Source: Perkinsus olseni (lineage: Eukaryota; Perkinsozoa; Perkinsida). Taken from it: a DNA stretch of 64,000 nucleotides. The stretch is taken from contig JABANN010000049.1 of assembly GCA_013115125.1 (NCBI GenBank), positions 1-64,000 of the forward strand, given 5' to 3'. The number at the start of each line of letters is the position of its first letter. The stretch's first letter is position 1. This document shows, one piece after another, positions 54,738 to 64,000 of the stretch. The notes below the pieces were generated by a model. That model saw only the letters and a program-made list of their open reading frames with translations. It made no database searches and was not told where the DNA came from. A program made the position numbers and the translations under genes.

Positions 54738-56049
54738 TCACTCAAGGCCTTGGTCAGAGGGTTGAGCATTCATCGCCATCATCTCACCAAGAGTAGGGGG
54801 GATAGCTGACGACGCACGCTGTATACCGACACTCGGGTACTACTTACAGTTGGGCCCAGGCTGCTGTCCTCTCTTGCGGCCAAGGACCAGTCCCCTAAAG
54901 AGAAGGACCTCCAACTAGCTGTCTCATGCTAGGAGTCATGGTACTACTTCTTAGGCCCTCCTCCCATAGGAAAGGCTGCTTCATATCGGTCGTCCGAGGC
55001 AGCTGCAGGATGGACTTCGGCAGCACTCGTAAAGCCCCCACCTAACACGCACGTCCCCAGCGTCCTCTGAGGGCCTCAGCGTGACCTTGAAATCTATCGC
55101 TTGGCGCAGCAGCTGGAGGGCTCCTATCTTCTCCATAGGGGCCTACTACCGCGTCACTGCCAAAGCCTGTCGGGGAGCCATCGCCAACAGAAGGCATCAT
55201 ACGGCTGCGCAGCCTCTCCTCTGACCAAAAACGACACTAGACCACCGTCACCCAGCGGACCCTGACTACCCTTGGCGAGCAACGCCCTCTGCCTGGCCAG
55301 CTCCAGCTGCTTCTTCTTGGCCACTTCCTTGGCTTCATTCATCTAATGATAATAACCTCCCTTCACTACCACACTCCATCACGCATTACTTTGCTTTGCT
55401 CGATCATCTGGGCTAACCTCTCCTCGTGGGAGTCCATCTCGGTATAGGTCTTTATTTGCGATAGAGTAACAGCCTCTCGGTAACTGGTACAATAGCCTCG
55501 CAAGCCGGTGAACCCTCCACGACGACCTCACCCAAAAGTGATAACTTCATCAAAGGCGAAGACTAGGTCGAATGCACTGTCCAGCACCGTCTCCTCACTG
55601 ATGGTGTTCTTGACAACCTCAGGGACAACCTGACGGCCAGCAGCAGCAGCTCAACCCAGAGCCCGAAGCAGCCGTCACTGCAGCAGCACGCACAATAGTG
55701 AGGAGCTTCAGCGTATCCAAGTCTTGCAGGATGTTGGACTCCCTGCTAGTCAGTAGCACCTGAGGATGAGCGGCATTCGGTAGGGGTGGTAGGCCGGAAG
55801 GGGCTGACCAAGTAAAGCTGCTCCATCGGTTGGTAGACATAACGGATATTCTCCGTCTCGATGTAGGTGTGGTCGGACTTCTGCGATTCGACCAGTTTTA
55901 TGAACGCTCCCAGTAGACCTGGACGATCAATACTCCGACAGGCCCTCCCTCACGTATCCACCTTCTATCCTCAACCTCGAGACATCGACAAACTGGCGGG
56001 CCAATAAGACCTTCTGGTCGGACACGATGGCTGCCGAAAGTACCACCAT
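54738..56049 (-). CDS. Delta-COP-like coat protein lacking the mu-homology domain, copy 2
   Basis: Tandem paralog of copy 1, same strand, 187 bases upstream of it. The ATG at 56049 gives [20 protein letters not shown]. Spliced exons continue [93 protein letters not shown] and [20 protein letters not shown]. After a diverged linker it has [23 protein letters not shown] and a short tail ending [14 protein letters not shown] (stop at 54738). Copy 1 ends at the equivalent point, so the short form is a shared property and not a truncation of one copy. A coat or adaptor role is inferred from the longin-type N-terminus. Confidence 0.75.
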
Positions 56050-56980
56050 ACCTTGTGAAAAGATACGACTTTAAAAACTGCTGCCAGCAGTCACATGCTC
56101 CTCACACTGGGTGCACTGAACGCAAGTCGAATGAGGTTCAGAAAATCACACAGCATTTCATCGACGCCTCGGATACCCGCTGCTTCGCTTCGCGTTCTTC
56201 GTCACTCGAGTTTTCTTCTCACTCGACTTCGTGACAGGTTCAAGTGAAGCTCGAGGAATGGCTGGATTGCCGCGGACCATCTGGTGTGATTAGGGCAAGT
56301 TATGGTAACGCTGCCACTGCCAGCAGTCGGCCTACCTTATCAAGCTCCTGAGCGAAATGCTCCAGGCCAAATTTCTGTCGAACCCAATCCTCACATACTT
56401 TCTCTCTGTTAGCCTGACAACACTCCCAAGTACTGGGCTCGCTGATTATGCGACTCTAGCGATACATCATCAATATGGTGTCTGCCGTAATACTACTGCA
56501 GTGCTGCACAGGTATACACGTGTAGTGACTTCACGTCTATACCTGTGCCACATCAGAGTGCAAGGCATTACGCTGTGTAACAGTGGTTCTTAGGTATGGT
56601 CACCATCACCATCATCAGGTATTATAAACTATACCATCTATTAATACAGTAGAGTTCATCGAGTAGAGCACATTGGCCGCTCTTAGGAACTCTGCTCATT
56701 GAGATTCCTCAATCGCCGAGATTATACAACAAAAATTTTAAAATCAACCCTGACAGATCGCCAACCCTGTATTATGCTCTAAGGCTATATTGTATTCATT
56801 CCCTTCGGTGCTCAGATCAACATTGCGCAACTCCGAGACATACCCGGCGGTGAGCACTCTGCGGCGGAGCGATGGGTCGGGGAACTGTATTTGATCAAGC
56901 GATTTTTGTTTTTTGCAAAATACGCGTAAATCCACTCAAGCCGTCGAAAAAACTATCACAAGAATGGCAGTCAAAGTCAC
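56050..56980. other. Intergenic region, no gene recognised
   Basis: Over 900 bases upstream of delta-COP copy 2 and downstream of ALG2 with short frames only. Near 56510-56550 an imperfect inverted repeat (GCACAGGTATACACGTGTAG ... TATACCTGTGCC) could form a hairpin or be a binding palindrome. Confidence 0.5.
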
Positions 56981-58851
56981 TTAACGAAAACATAGCGTAA
57001 TGATATCGTGAATCAATTCATCCACCCAGAATAGCGAAGTCACTACATCCCTTTGCTGGAACTCCTTCATAGCTCGGCAGAACTCGTAGGCCTCCGCTGG
57101 GCCCTCCGAGCACAGTCTGCCAGTTTTACCATCACAAATACTCTCCAAAGGTCCACCACTACCGGGCGCTATAACGGGAGTGCCTGAGGTATCTTAAGGT
57201 TGAGCATGGAAGATTCAAGACAGGTCTGCCCGGTGATTACCTAACGCCATGCTTTCACATGGCACGATGCCGAAGTGCTCTCTACTAGGAGTGTACAGCG
57301 TAGCTAAGGCATTCCGCAGGAGCCACAGCCTCACACCATCCGAGACCGACCGGAGGAAGATGACCTCCTGATCGACCCCCTGGGCCATCTCCTAAGGATA
57401 AGGCATCACACTGAGTAGCAGCACGATGGCTGTTTACCTTGAGCTCGTTATAGTGTTCCACGTTTTCTCGAACTCGAGAGTCGTAACCACCAGCAATCAC
57501 TAGATATGGAAGTGTCTTCACCCCGTCCGCTTCAGAGGACTCCAGAAAAAGCTTGTAAGCCGCTATAGCAAGGCCGATATTCTTCTTGCGCTCATATCTG
57601 GTCAATTGCTCCATACCAAACTTCCCCCAACTCACAGTTATGACTACCTGTTCAGAGACACATAAAAGCCGTTCTTGACAAGACCTGCCGCAACGCTCGG
57701 GTCCAACTCATCCTTCGGGGGAGTGCGCGGTCCCTCCCTCAGGAAGGCGTCCGTGGCCGTGAGGTCCACCGGGGGGTATATCACCTGACATCAGAATACA
57801 CCACCACTGTAACCCGCACCCTTCACTACCCGAAGCTCCGTGTCCTTCAGTGACGGGAATGTCTCTCTCGTCGTGCGCTGGGTGAACTCGCTATTAACAG
57901 CTATGCAGTCGGCCATACCCGTGGTGACCTCTTCCAGGCGATCCACGGGGTATCTACAGAGGATCCCATCACAGACCCGAGGTCGACATCCTGACGACTG
58001 ATGGAATACAAAGATTCTGTTCCAGGCGTCTCAAGAATCCTTCGCAGTGCGGGCAAGGAGACGGTCCCTTCACAATACAGTGCATCTAGTACTCGTGCGG
58101 TGCGAGTTGATTGCGAAAAAGTTGGTATGATAAGTATATTGCCGCGTTGATGACCTCTCAGTGAGGACTACCTGTATAATCGCTTTAGTGCTAGCGTTCG
58201 ATCAGCGCATAACAACTGGTCGGGGAAATGACAGTAAAATATAACCCGAGGGGCTATGAGGCGGAGTAGAGGATTTATGAAGGAAACCTGAGAGGCGAGC
58301 CAACGCTGATAGCAGCACGACTGTCGGCGGCGCACACCACCTGGTCATTCACTGCCACGTCGAACCTCGCTCCGGTGACAAAGGTATAGAGACAGAGGTA
58401 GACCATGCGGATAATGGCGCATACGACTGTGAAGCGGCCAAAGATGGTGCCTAATGCAACCTGTTTTGTATCTTCCGCGGGTAGGCTCAAGATACTTACG
58501 AGGCAGCCAGTCTCCGGCTACGGTCACTTTGAGTGTCCCATCCCTAGTCGATTGAAAGCAGTGCTGTAGGTCTTGATGTGACGTATAAAACTCAACCTCA
58601 TGGCCCAACCTGAAGAGCCCTTCTTCCCCTTCCCGCTGTCCGCTGCTCTCTATTACCGTTGTAACCCTTCCGCTGCAGACACTACAAGATTCTCAGCGCC
58701 GCCAATGCCCAGGTCAAGGTGGAAAAATACCTGCCGGCGAAAGCCTCCCCTGAAGCGCGTTATCAGGCAGACACACGACGACGAGTAGAAGGGTCCTATG
58801 GACGGCACAGACCCAACGGCGCACAAACGACAGGGGGCGTTTCGAAGTCAT
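56981..58851 (-). CDS. ALG2: ALG2-type mannosyltransferase (GT4), ER N-glycan assembly
   Basis: Adds the alpha-1,3/1,6 mannoses to the dolichol-linked precursor on the cytosolic face of the ER. Exons in order: [163 protein letters not shown] and [20 protein letters not shown]. Both the GGAE nucleotide-sugar loop and the EHFGIVPxE motif of ALG2 are present. The start at 58851 ([13 protein letters not shown]) is a guess from splice phase. About eight introns, some over 50 nt. The stop is at 56981. Confidence 0.85.
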
Positions 58852-59302
58852 TAAGGAATATCTTTTCTCTGGGTCTCGAAATTTCGGTCGCTTTCCGTGC
58901 ACAGTACCGTCTCGTCGACGTCAGTGGCATGGCGTTATGTCGGTAGCGGAGGTGCCTTATATCCCGGCCTACCACTCGTAAAGATTTCTCCTCCTTCTCA
59001 GGCATCAGTACCATCACCAAAATTAATCGATCACCAGGGCGTGCGCTTTTCACACACGTGATCTATAGAGCCTCCCATGCGCTGTGAACGCGTATGTCAC
59101 TACTACTTGACATGTGTGTAGTTGAGTTGGGAACAGTGATGGTGGTTTGACGTAAACTGAGTCCTTTGATGGACGATGATGTATCCCCTCGCTAAGGCTA
59201 GGATAATCCGATTGCGATTGTTGACTCGACTAGCCGGTTACGATAATAACAACAGCACCGCCATTACTGTCATTCCCAGCAGTGACTTTGATTCCCACAA
59301 TC
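58852..59302. other. Shared upstream region of divergent ALG2 and fibrillarin genes
   Basis: About 450 bases between the divergent starts. No coding frame is supported and no clear promoter motif was recognised. Confidence 0.5.
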
Positions 59303-60285
59303 ATGAAAGGTGGCAGCTTTGGTAAGGGCAAAGGAAAGGGCAAGGGCTCTGGCAAAGGCAAGGGCAAGGGTATGAGCGGCAAGGGCAAGGGAAAGGGCAA
59401 GGGAGGCAAAGGAAAGGGAGGCAAGGGCAAGGGAGGCCATAAGGGAGCCGCCAAGGTCATCGTTGAGCCCCATCGCTTCGAGGGATGCTTCGTCTCTCGA
59501 GGCAAGGATGAGGCTCTCCTTACCCGTAACATGGTCCCCGGTGAGAGCGTCTACGGTGAGAAGCGCATCACGGTCGAGAAGCCTGTCGAGGGTCAGGACC
59601 AGCCCGAGAAGATCGAGTATCGTGTATGGAACCCCTTCCGTTCCAAGCTCGGTGCCACTATCGTTGGTGGTGTTGCCAACATGCCCATCAAGCCCGGCAG
59701 CAAGGTCCTCTACTTGGGCGCCGCCTCCGGTACTACCGTGTCACACGTCAGCGACATGGTTGGCCCTACTGGCTGCGTCTACGGTGTCGAGTTCGCCCAT
59801 CGCCCCGGTCGTGATTTAACCAACATGGCCAAGAAGCGCCCCAACATCGTAAGCTATTCCCTCTTCCCCTAACGTGCATGTTATTGCCCTCTTCAGGTTC
59901 CCATCATTGAGGATGCTCGTCAGCCTCTCCGTTACAGAATGCTGGTGCCCATGGTGGACGTCATCTTCGCTGATGTCGCCCAGCCCGACCAAGCTCGTAT
60001 CGTTGCTGTGAACGCTCAGAACTTCCTTAAGAACAACGGCTGGTACATCATCTCCATCAAGGCCAACTGTGTTGACTCCACTGCCGCTCCCGAGGCCGTC
60101 TTCGCCAGTGAGATCGAGAAGCTTAAGAAAGATAAACTCAGGTAAAAAGATACTCCCTCAACTCAGGCCTTGTCTCACATGTCACTTTCAGACCGAAGGA
60201 GCAGCTCACCTTGGAGCCCTACCACAGAGATCATGCTGTGGTCATTGGTCAGTACCGACCGATGAAGCACAAGAAGGCCGAGTAA
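59303..60285 (+). CDS. Fibrillarin, rRNA 2'-O-methyltransferase with Gly/Lys-rich N-terminus
   Basis: Catalytic subunit of box C/D snoRNPs in the nucleolus. Exons 59303-59848, 59897-60141 and 60192-60285 give 294 residues. The methyltransferase core is highly conserved: [40 protein letters not shown] (SAM site), [49 protein letters not shown] and [12 protein letters not shown]. The first 55 residues repeat GKGKG and GGKGKGG with no Arg, in place of the usual Gly/Arg-rich domain. The start is the ATG reading [11 protein letters not shown]. Codon use is strongly biased (CCC, GGC, ATC, AAG), in contrast to its neighbours, as expected of a highly expressed gene. Confidence 0.97.
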
Positions 60286-60665
60286 GATGAGTATGATGCA
60301 GCATTCTTCCCGAGTCTACTACCAACAAGTCACTATCTGCAGCCAGAAGGCGTTGGCTTCACAAGAGTCTTCGCTGGCTAACGTTTCTTCTACCATTACA
60401 CTGCTATTGTTGTGTCACCAGTGTAACTGGGAAGGAGCTGTCTTCAGTAGTAGCACATTCGCTTTGGTATGAGGGCGAATTCTCTGTTCGCTTGGCTGGT
60501 TAAGGCTGTTAATTAAGTACTTCACCTGTCATCCGTGTAATCTACCATCCCAAGCGTGTAGAGCTCCGTCCCCTCTTCGAGAAACTAAGCTCATCCTGAA
60601 GATATCAAAGGAACTGTTGACTTCACAACACGACCCCAATACACTTAGAGTACAGAAACTGGAGA
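60286..60665. other. Region between convergent genes, nothing recognised
   Basis: About 380 bases between the fibrillarin stop and the convergent hypothetical gene. No coding frame or structure stood out. Confidence 0.5.
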
Positions 60666-62223
60666 TTAAGATTCCTTCACATCAGGCATAACACTATCAT
60701 TATCAATTCCCTTATTCACTAAACTGTTGGTATTTATGAGTTCCCTCAGTCTCCCGACAGTGTCGGCGACCAGCTCTAGTCGACTCATCTCGACACCCTT
60801 CAACTGCTCATCATCAGCCTTCTGCTGCTTCTCTATCGTCAACTCGGCATCGATTTGATTGGCGACATTCTCAACAAGAGAGGTGACAACACCATTGAGC
60901 CACTCGGAAGACTTCATGTGGCGAGCTGTGGCGTTGTGTTGGGGATCGGCAAGCCACACCAGCCGGCACCAGTTGATCGCACCAATGATAGTATCAGTGC
61001 CGTCCACTACCTACTATGATGACAGTCAACTCACTTCCTCCGTGTGCTGGCCTACCTTGAAGTCACCAGTAAGGGCGGCCTGTGTAGCCTGGGTAAATCT
61101 ATCGACCAGACTGACTCGTACTACACCAGGCTGCTGTAGGACCTGCTACCAAGCATGCCTGGCCAGGCCACAGTCAGCGGCTCCTCACCTCCGCCCACCA
61201 GTCGTCCTTATACAGCTTCAGTACTATTCCCACTACCTCATCCACTCCACTCGACTTCTCTATTTGGTAGTAGGCCTGCCATAAACCAGCATACACGAGC
61301 CACCCCAGCCCGTCGAGTTACGTCAAATCTCTCCTCTGTAGGTAAGGCGCGGAGGTCCTTCTCAGTGATGCTGTACACCTGCTGGCGCTCCTTCAGTGTC
61401 ATCTACGGACGAGGTCTCTATTCCCGTCTCCTCTTGGCTGCGTCACTACTACCATGATCTCGTCACTGGTGACCGCTATTTCCAGTACATGGCGGAAGAG
61501 CTTGCCAGGGTTCCATCGCTGCTGCCTACCCTCTCGGTAGGTCTGGTATGGGAGGTGCTCCTGCAACTCTCTTCCGTATAGCCGTCTGATCAGGGACACA
61601 TGAGACCGGACAGCTCGACCTGCTACTCACAGGCCGCTCCGGATAGCTAAAACATCATTGCTCTCGAAGAGTAGCTGTATGGTACCTATAAAATAGGTTG
61701 TGGTCGTGGTGGTAGCATAAATTGTATTACATGCATAGATGTGCGTGTAGACTGCATGAGACCAGACCAAAGGCATCCAAGCCGTGCGAGTGCCCCTCGG
61801 CCGTTCTACATAGGCCAAAACAAGCCATCCCAACCTAGACTGGGCCATGTCCAGGGCACTGACACCATCACTACTCTGCATCAACCTGGGAGGAGATCTG
61901 CCATCAGTGGTCCAAGCAAGGCGGCTCACCCGGTCTCTTCGTGTGGCACTAGATTGAGGACTCTGCTGCAAGTGTACTGCAGTATGCCAGGGGACTGATA
62001 CACCGCCGAGTTCACTGAGAGTGATGGCCTTAGGTGATGCTGCCGCTACCGCGCTACCGTCAACTAAGAGCTTCCCAACCAGGCCTCGTTGGAGCTCATA
62101 CTCATCGGGAGTGTCGCCCAGTAGTGGGAGATGGAGCCTTGACTTGGACACTCTACGGCATAGCTCCTCGGATACTAGGCATGCTAGTGACGTTAAAACC
62201 TGAGTAATAGCAGTAGAAGTCAT
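60666..62223 (-). CDS. Hypothetical multi-exon protein
   Basis: Starts MTSTAITQVLTSLACLVSEE at 62223 with helical segments and YELQRGLVGKLLVDGSAVAA. Further exons include IRRLYGRELQEHLPYQTYRE, KLFRHVLEIAVTSDEIMVV, EKDLRALPTEERFDVTRR and, at the end, SSEWLNGVVTSLVENVANQI, then VEMSRLELVADTVGRLRELI and a stop at 60666. It may be the C-terminal half of the gene at 62355-63442, since both look helical and lie 0.13 kb apart on the same strand. An ARM/HEAT-type fold is possible, but no family is recognised. Splice sites are not fully resolved. Confidence 0.4.
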
Positions 62224-62354
62224 GGCACCATTCGTACCGTATCAAGAAGTTTTACAATGCACTTGCCTGCTATCCGCAATCACTACGATTTACATATACG
62301 CATGAATCATACTTCCTCACAGTAAATGTACTGTACGACAGAAAATGATGATTG

Positions 62355-63442
62355 CTACACGATTAGGACCCCGCGCTGTACTAAATCTGCCTGTCCTACG
62401 AACCAGAGGCCAGAGGAAATATCAATACTCTTCCATGACGGGACTCCCGTCACTACCTCTAGTCGACAAGAAGATTCCTTAGGATCCTCCTGCATAGCAG
62501 CACCGACTTTAGAATCATAACCATAAGTGGTGATGAGTTCCAGACAGGCACCAGTCAGTTCTTCTAGCAGCTCAGCATCGTTATCAGCCGTGGGGCTGCC
62601 ATCCTTTGATTCGACGAAAAACTTACGCTGTATTAGCGCTACTATACCAACTAGGTATCTAAGTTTGAAGCATGCAAACAACGAGGATATCTCCCTATCT
62701 CGCGAGCAGGTTGAGACACGCGAGGGCACGAGCCCCAGCAGGGCTGTGGTAGACTGCCCCTCCCTCCACCCAGGCCCCCTACTACCGTGCCCTATCACTC
62801 TTCATCCTGCCAGCTTGGACCCGTACCATCAGCCGTGATAGACCTCGTAGAAGGCCAGCTGCTGCTATGAAGGTAGTAGTATTGGCGACCTCAGTCTAAC
62901 AGACGGTAAAATGCATCCCACCACCACCCGCCGCTGCTGCTGTTATTACCGCTCTATCCGGTAGAAGGGACAAGGCCTCCATAAGGAAGGTGTAGCACTC
63001 ACGAGGACGAGATACGACAGCTATCTCGCATCTGAGGGGAAAGAAGGCTATAAATACATCAGTCAGTGATAGTCATTGAATGATCGAGAGCGCTGATAGC
63101 TCGGAGGAGTTCACCGTTTCGGTTGCCCACATGGTATCTTTGAGTATCTTTCTTCCTTCTCGAGTCTTCTCAAGAAGGTTACCTTTGGCCAAGTCGATAA
63201 GGGAGCTAAGAAGGCCAGGGGCGACTTGACGGAGGGTTGTGTTCGTGCGAAGCTCCGACTGAGGATGTCCATATGGCGAAGTAGTCGATGTGTGGCACTA
63301 CATTTATTCGTTCTAAGAATGCTATTGCGCTGTCAGTGGTGGTGAAGGCTTTCATTTCCTGTATGAGCCTCTCTTCGAGGGCCGATGCCTCATCACTCAG
63401 AGGGACTGATCTCTCTGGAGGGAACTCGGCTACTGTGGACAT
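62355..63442 (-). CDS. Hypothetical helical protein
   Basis: The ATG at 63442 opens MSTVAEFPPERSVPLSDEAS, then LEERLIQEMKAFTTTDSAIA and FLERINVVPHIDYF. Later exons read ELRTNTTLRQVAPGLLSSLI, RKILKDTMWATETVNSSELS, VVSRPRECYTFLMEALSLLP and LRYLVGIVALIQRKFFVES, ending LVQRGVLIV at 62355. The alternation of short helices resembles ARM/HEAT proteins such as the proteasome chaperone S5b (PSMD5), but I cannot confirm this by eye. Introns of about 50-60 nt are inferred. It could continue into the gene at 60666-62223. Confidence 0.4.
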
Positions 63443-63700
63443 GAAAATCAAACCTTAACAACTACCATCACCATTACCACTTCTTACACTACTCCTAGCC
63501 CTAACATCAGTACCACTGGGAACACTGTTGAAAGCGGGTCATAGCGTTGAAGCAATCTGATGATACCGCTGTTCATGGTGGCCATGAGGGCTCTACGGTA
63601 CGACCGTCTACCCAATGCCTGCTCCACTGGTCATTCAACACGACAATGAGTAGCCTAACATCTCCAACATCACCACACGATCACTACAACCCTCATGCAT

Positions 63701-64000
63701 CTACTCTTTCGTCGACCCCTCGCCCGCGCGGCGATGAGCTTCCGAATCTGCTGGTCGACGAATGAACTGGCGGATCCAAGGCACAGTGGCATCATTCCTG
63801 TACGGCTGTCCAGGATGGGTCTCAATGTAGTCAGCAACCTCTGCACATTTGTTGCGGTCGACGCCTTTAGTATTGAGTATCTCCATAAGCGGTTCGTACA
63901 AAGACGCAACGGGATGCTGGGAGACGGTCTCTCCGTGAAGCTGAAACGCGTGTGAAGCTCCATGTCCTAGGTCATCATCTCCGTTACCTCCAGAAGCCCA
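63701..64000 (-). CDS. Partial hypothetical gene at window edge
   Basis: A minus-strand frame open to the window end. It reads LHGETVSQHPVASLYEPLME, NTKGVDRNKCAEVADYIETH and PGQPYRNDATVPWIRQF, then ends in a basic stretch, either at 63701 or, through a frame change by a short intron, near 63670. The 5' part is outside the window. No family recognised. Confidence 0.4.
   Translation of the reverse strand, partial: WASGGNGDDDLGHGASHAFQLHGETVSQHPVASLYEPLMEILNTKGVDRNKCAEVADYIETHPGQPYRNDATVPWIRQFIRRPADSEAHRRAGEGSTKE

Overview
The window reads as nuclear DNA of a unicellular eukaryote. Protein-coding genes are interrupted by many very short GT-AG introns, mostly 41-67 nt. Base composition is near even, triplet microsatellites are frequent, and there is one nuclear-type tRNA-Ala(AGC). 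The gene set points to an alveolate, best guess a Perkinsus-like perkinsozoan: 26S proteasome ATPase Rpt1, fibrillarin, an exosome RNase PH subunit, ALG2, a plastid-type ferredoxin-thioredoxin reductase with a bipartite-looking leader, bifunctional RibBA, and long runs of genes on one strand. The genus is inference. No bacterial operon signals, CRISPR array or viral gene was seen.

Layout. About 0.2-25.5 kb is almost entirely minus strand: two tetraspanin-like proteins, Nramp metal transporter A, a HAD-superfamily protein, a METTL21-type methyltransferase, a serine carboxypeptidase, a helical-repeat protein, two poorly resolved genes, Rpt1, tRNA-Ala, and Nramp transporter B. At 25.7-29.6 kb (plus) come the ferredoxin-thioredoxin reductase catalytic subunit and a guanylate-binding protein whose last exon ends in a CaaX box. 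At 30.0-33.6 kb lie three paralogous signal-peptide GNAT acetyltransferases, the first inverted. At 33.5-40.0 kb (minus) are a secreted Cys protein, two low-complexity proteins, a small CxxC protein and RibBA. At 40-43 kb is a gene-poor stretch with clustered TTGGCGAA words. At 43-49.8 kb (plus) are a pepsin-like protease, a single-pass membrane protein, a glutaredoxin and an exosome subunit. At 50.4-58.9 kb (minus) are a LicD-domain protein, a tandem pair of short delta-COP-like genes and ALG2. Fibrillarin (plus) and three hypothetical genes (minus) close the window.

How the genes work together. Many products belong to the endomembrane system: signal-peptide proteases, acetyltransferases and a LicD protein, ALG2 (ER N-glycan assembly), delta-COP-like coat proteins, tetraspanins and Nramp transporters. 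Others are core machinery. Local duplication is a theme: tetraspanin x2, Nramp x2, GNAT x3, delta-COP x2. Comparing paralogs let me place most of their introns to the base. At least eight introns are multiples of three with no stop codon, so a plain ORF reading silently adds 15-18 false residues to each of those proteins. All exon joins are read by eye from splice signals, phase and homology; none is backed by transcripts.
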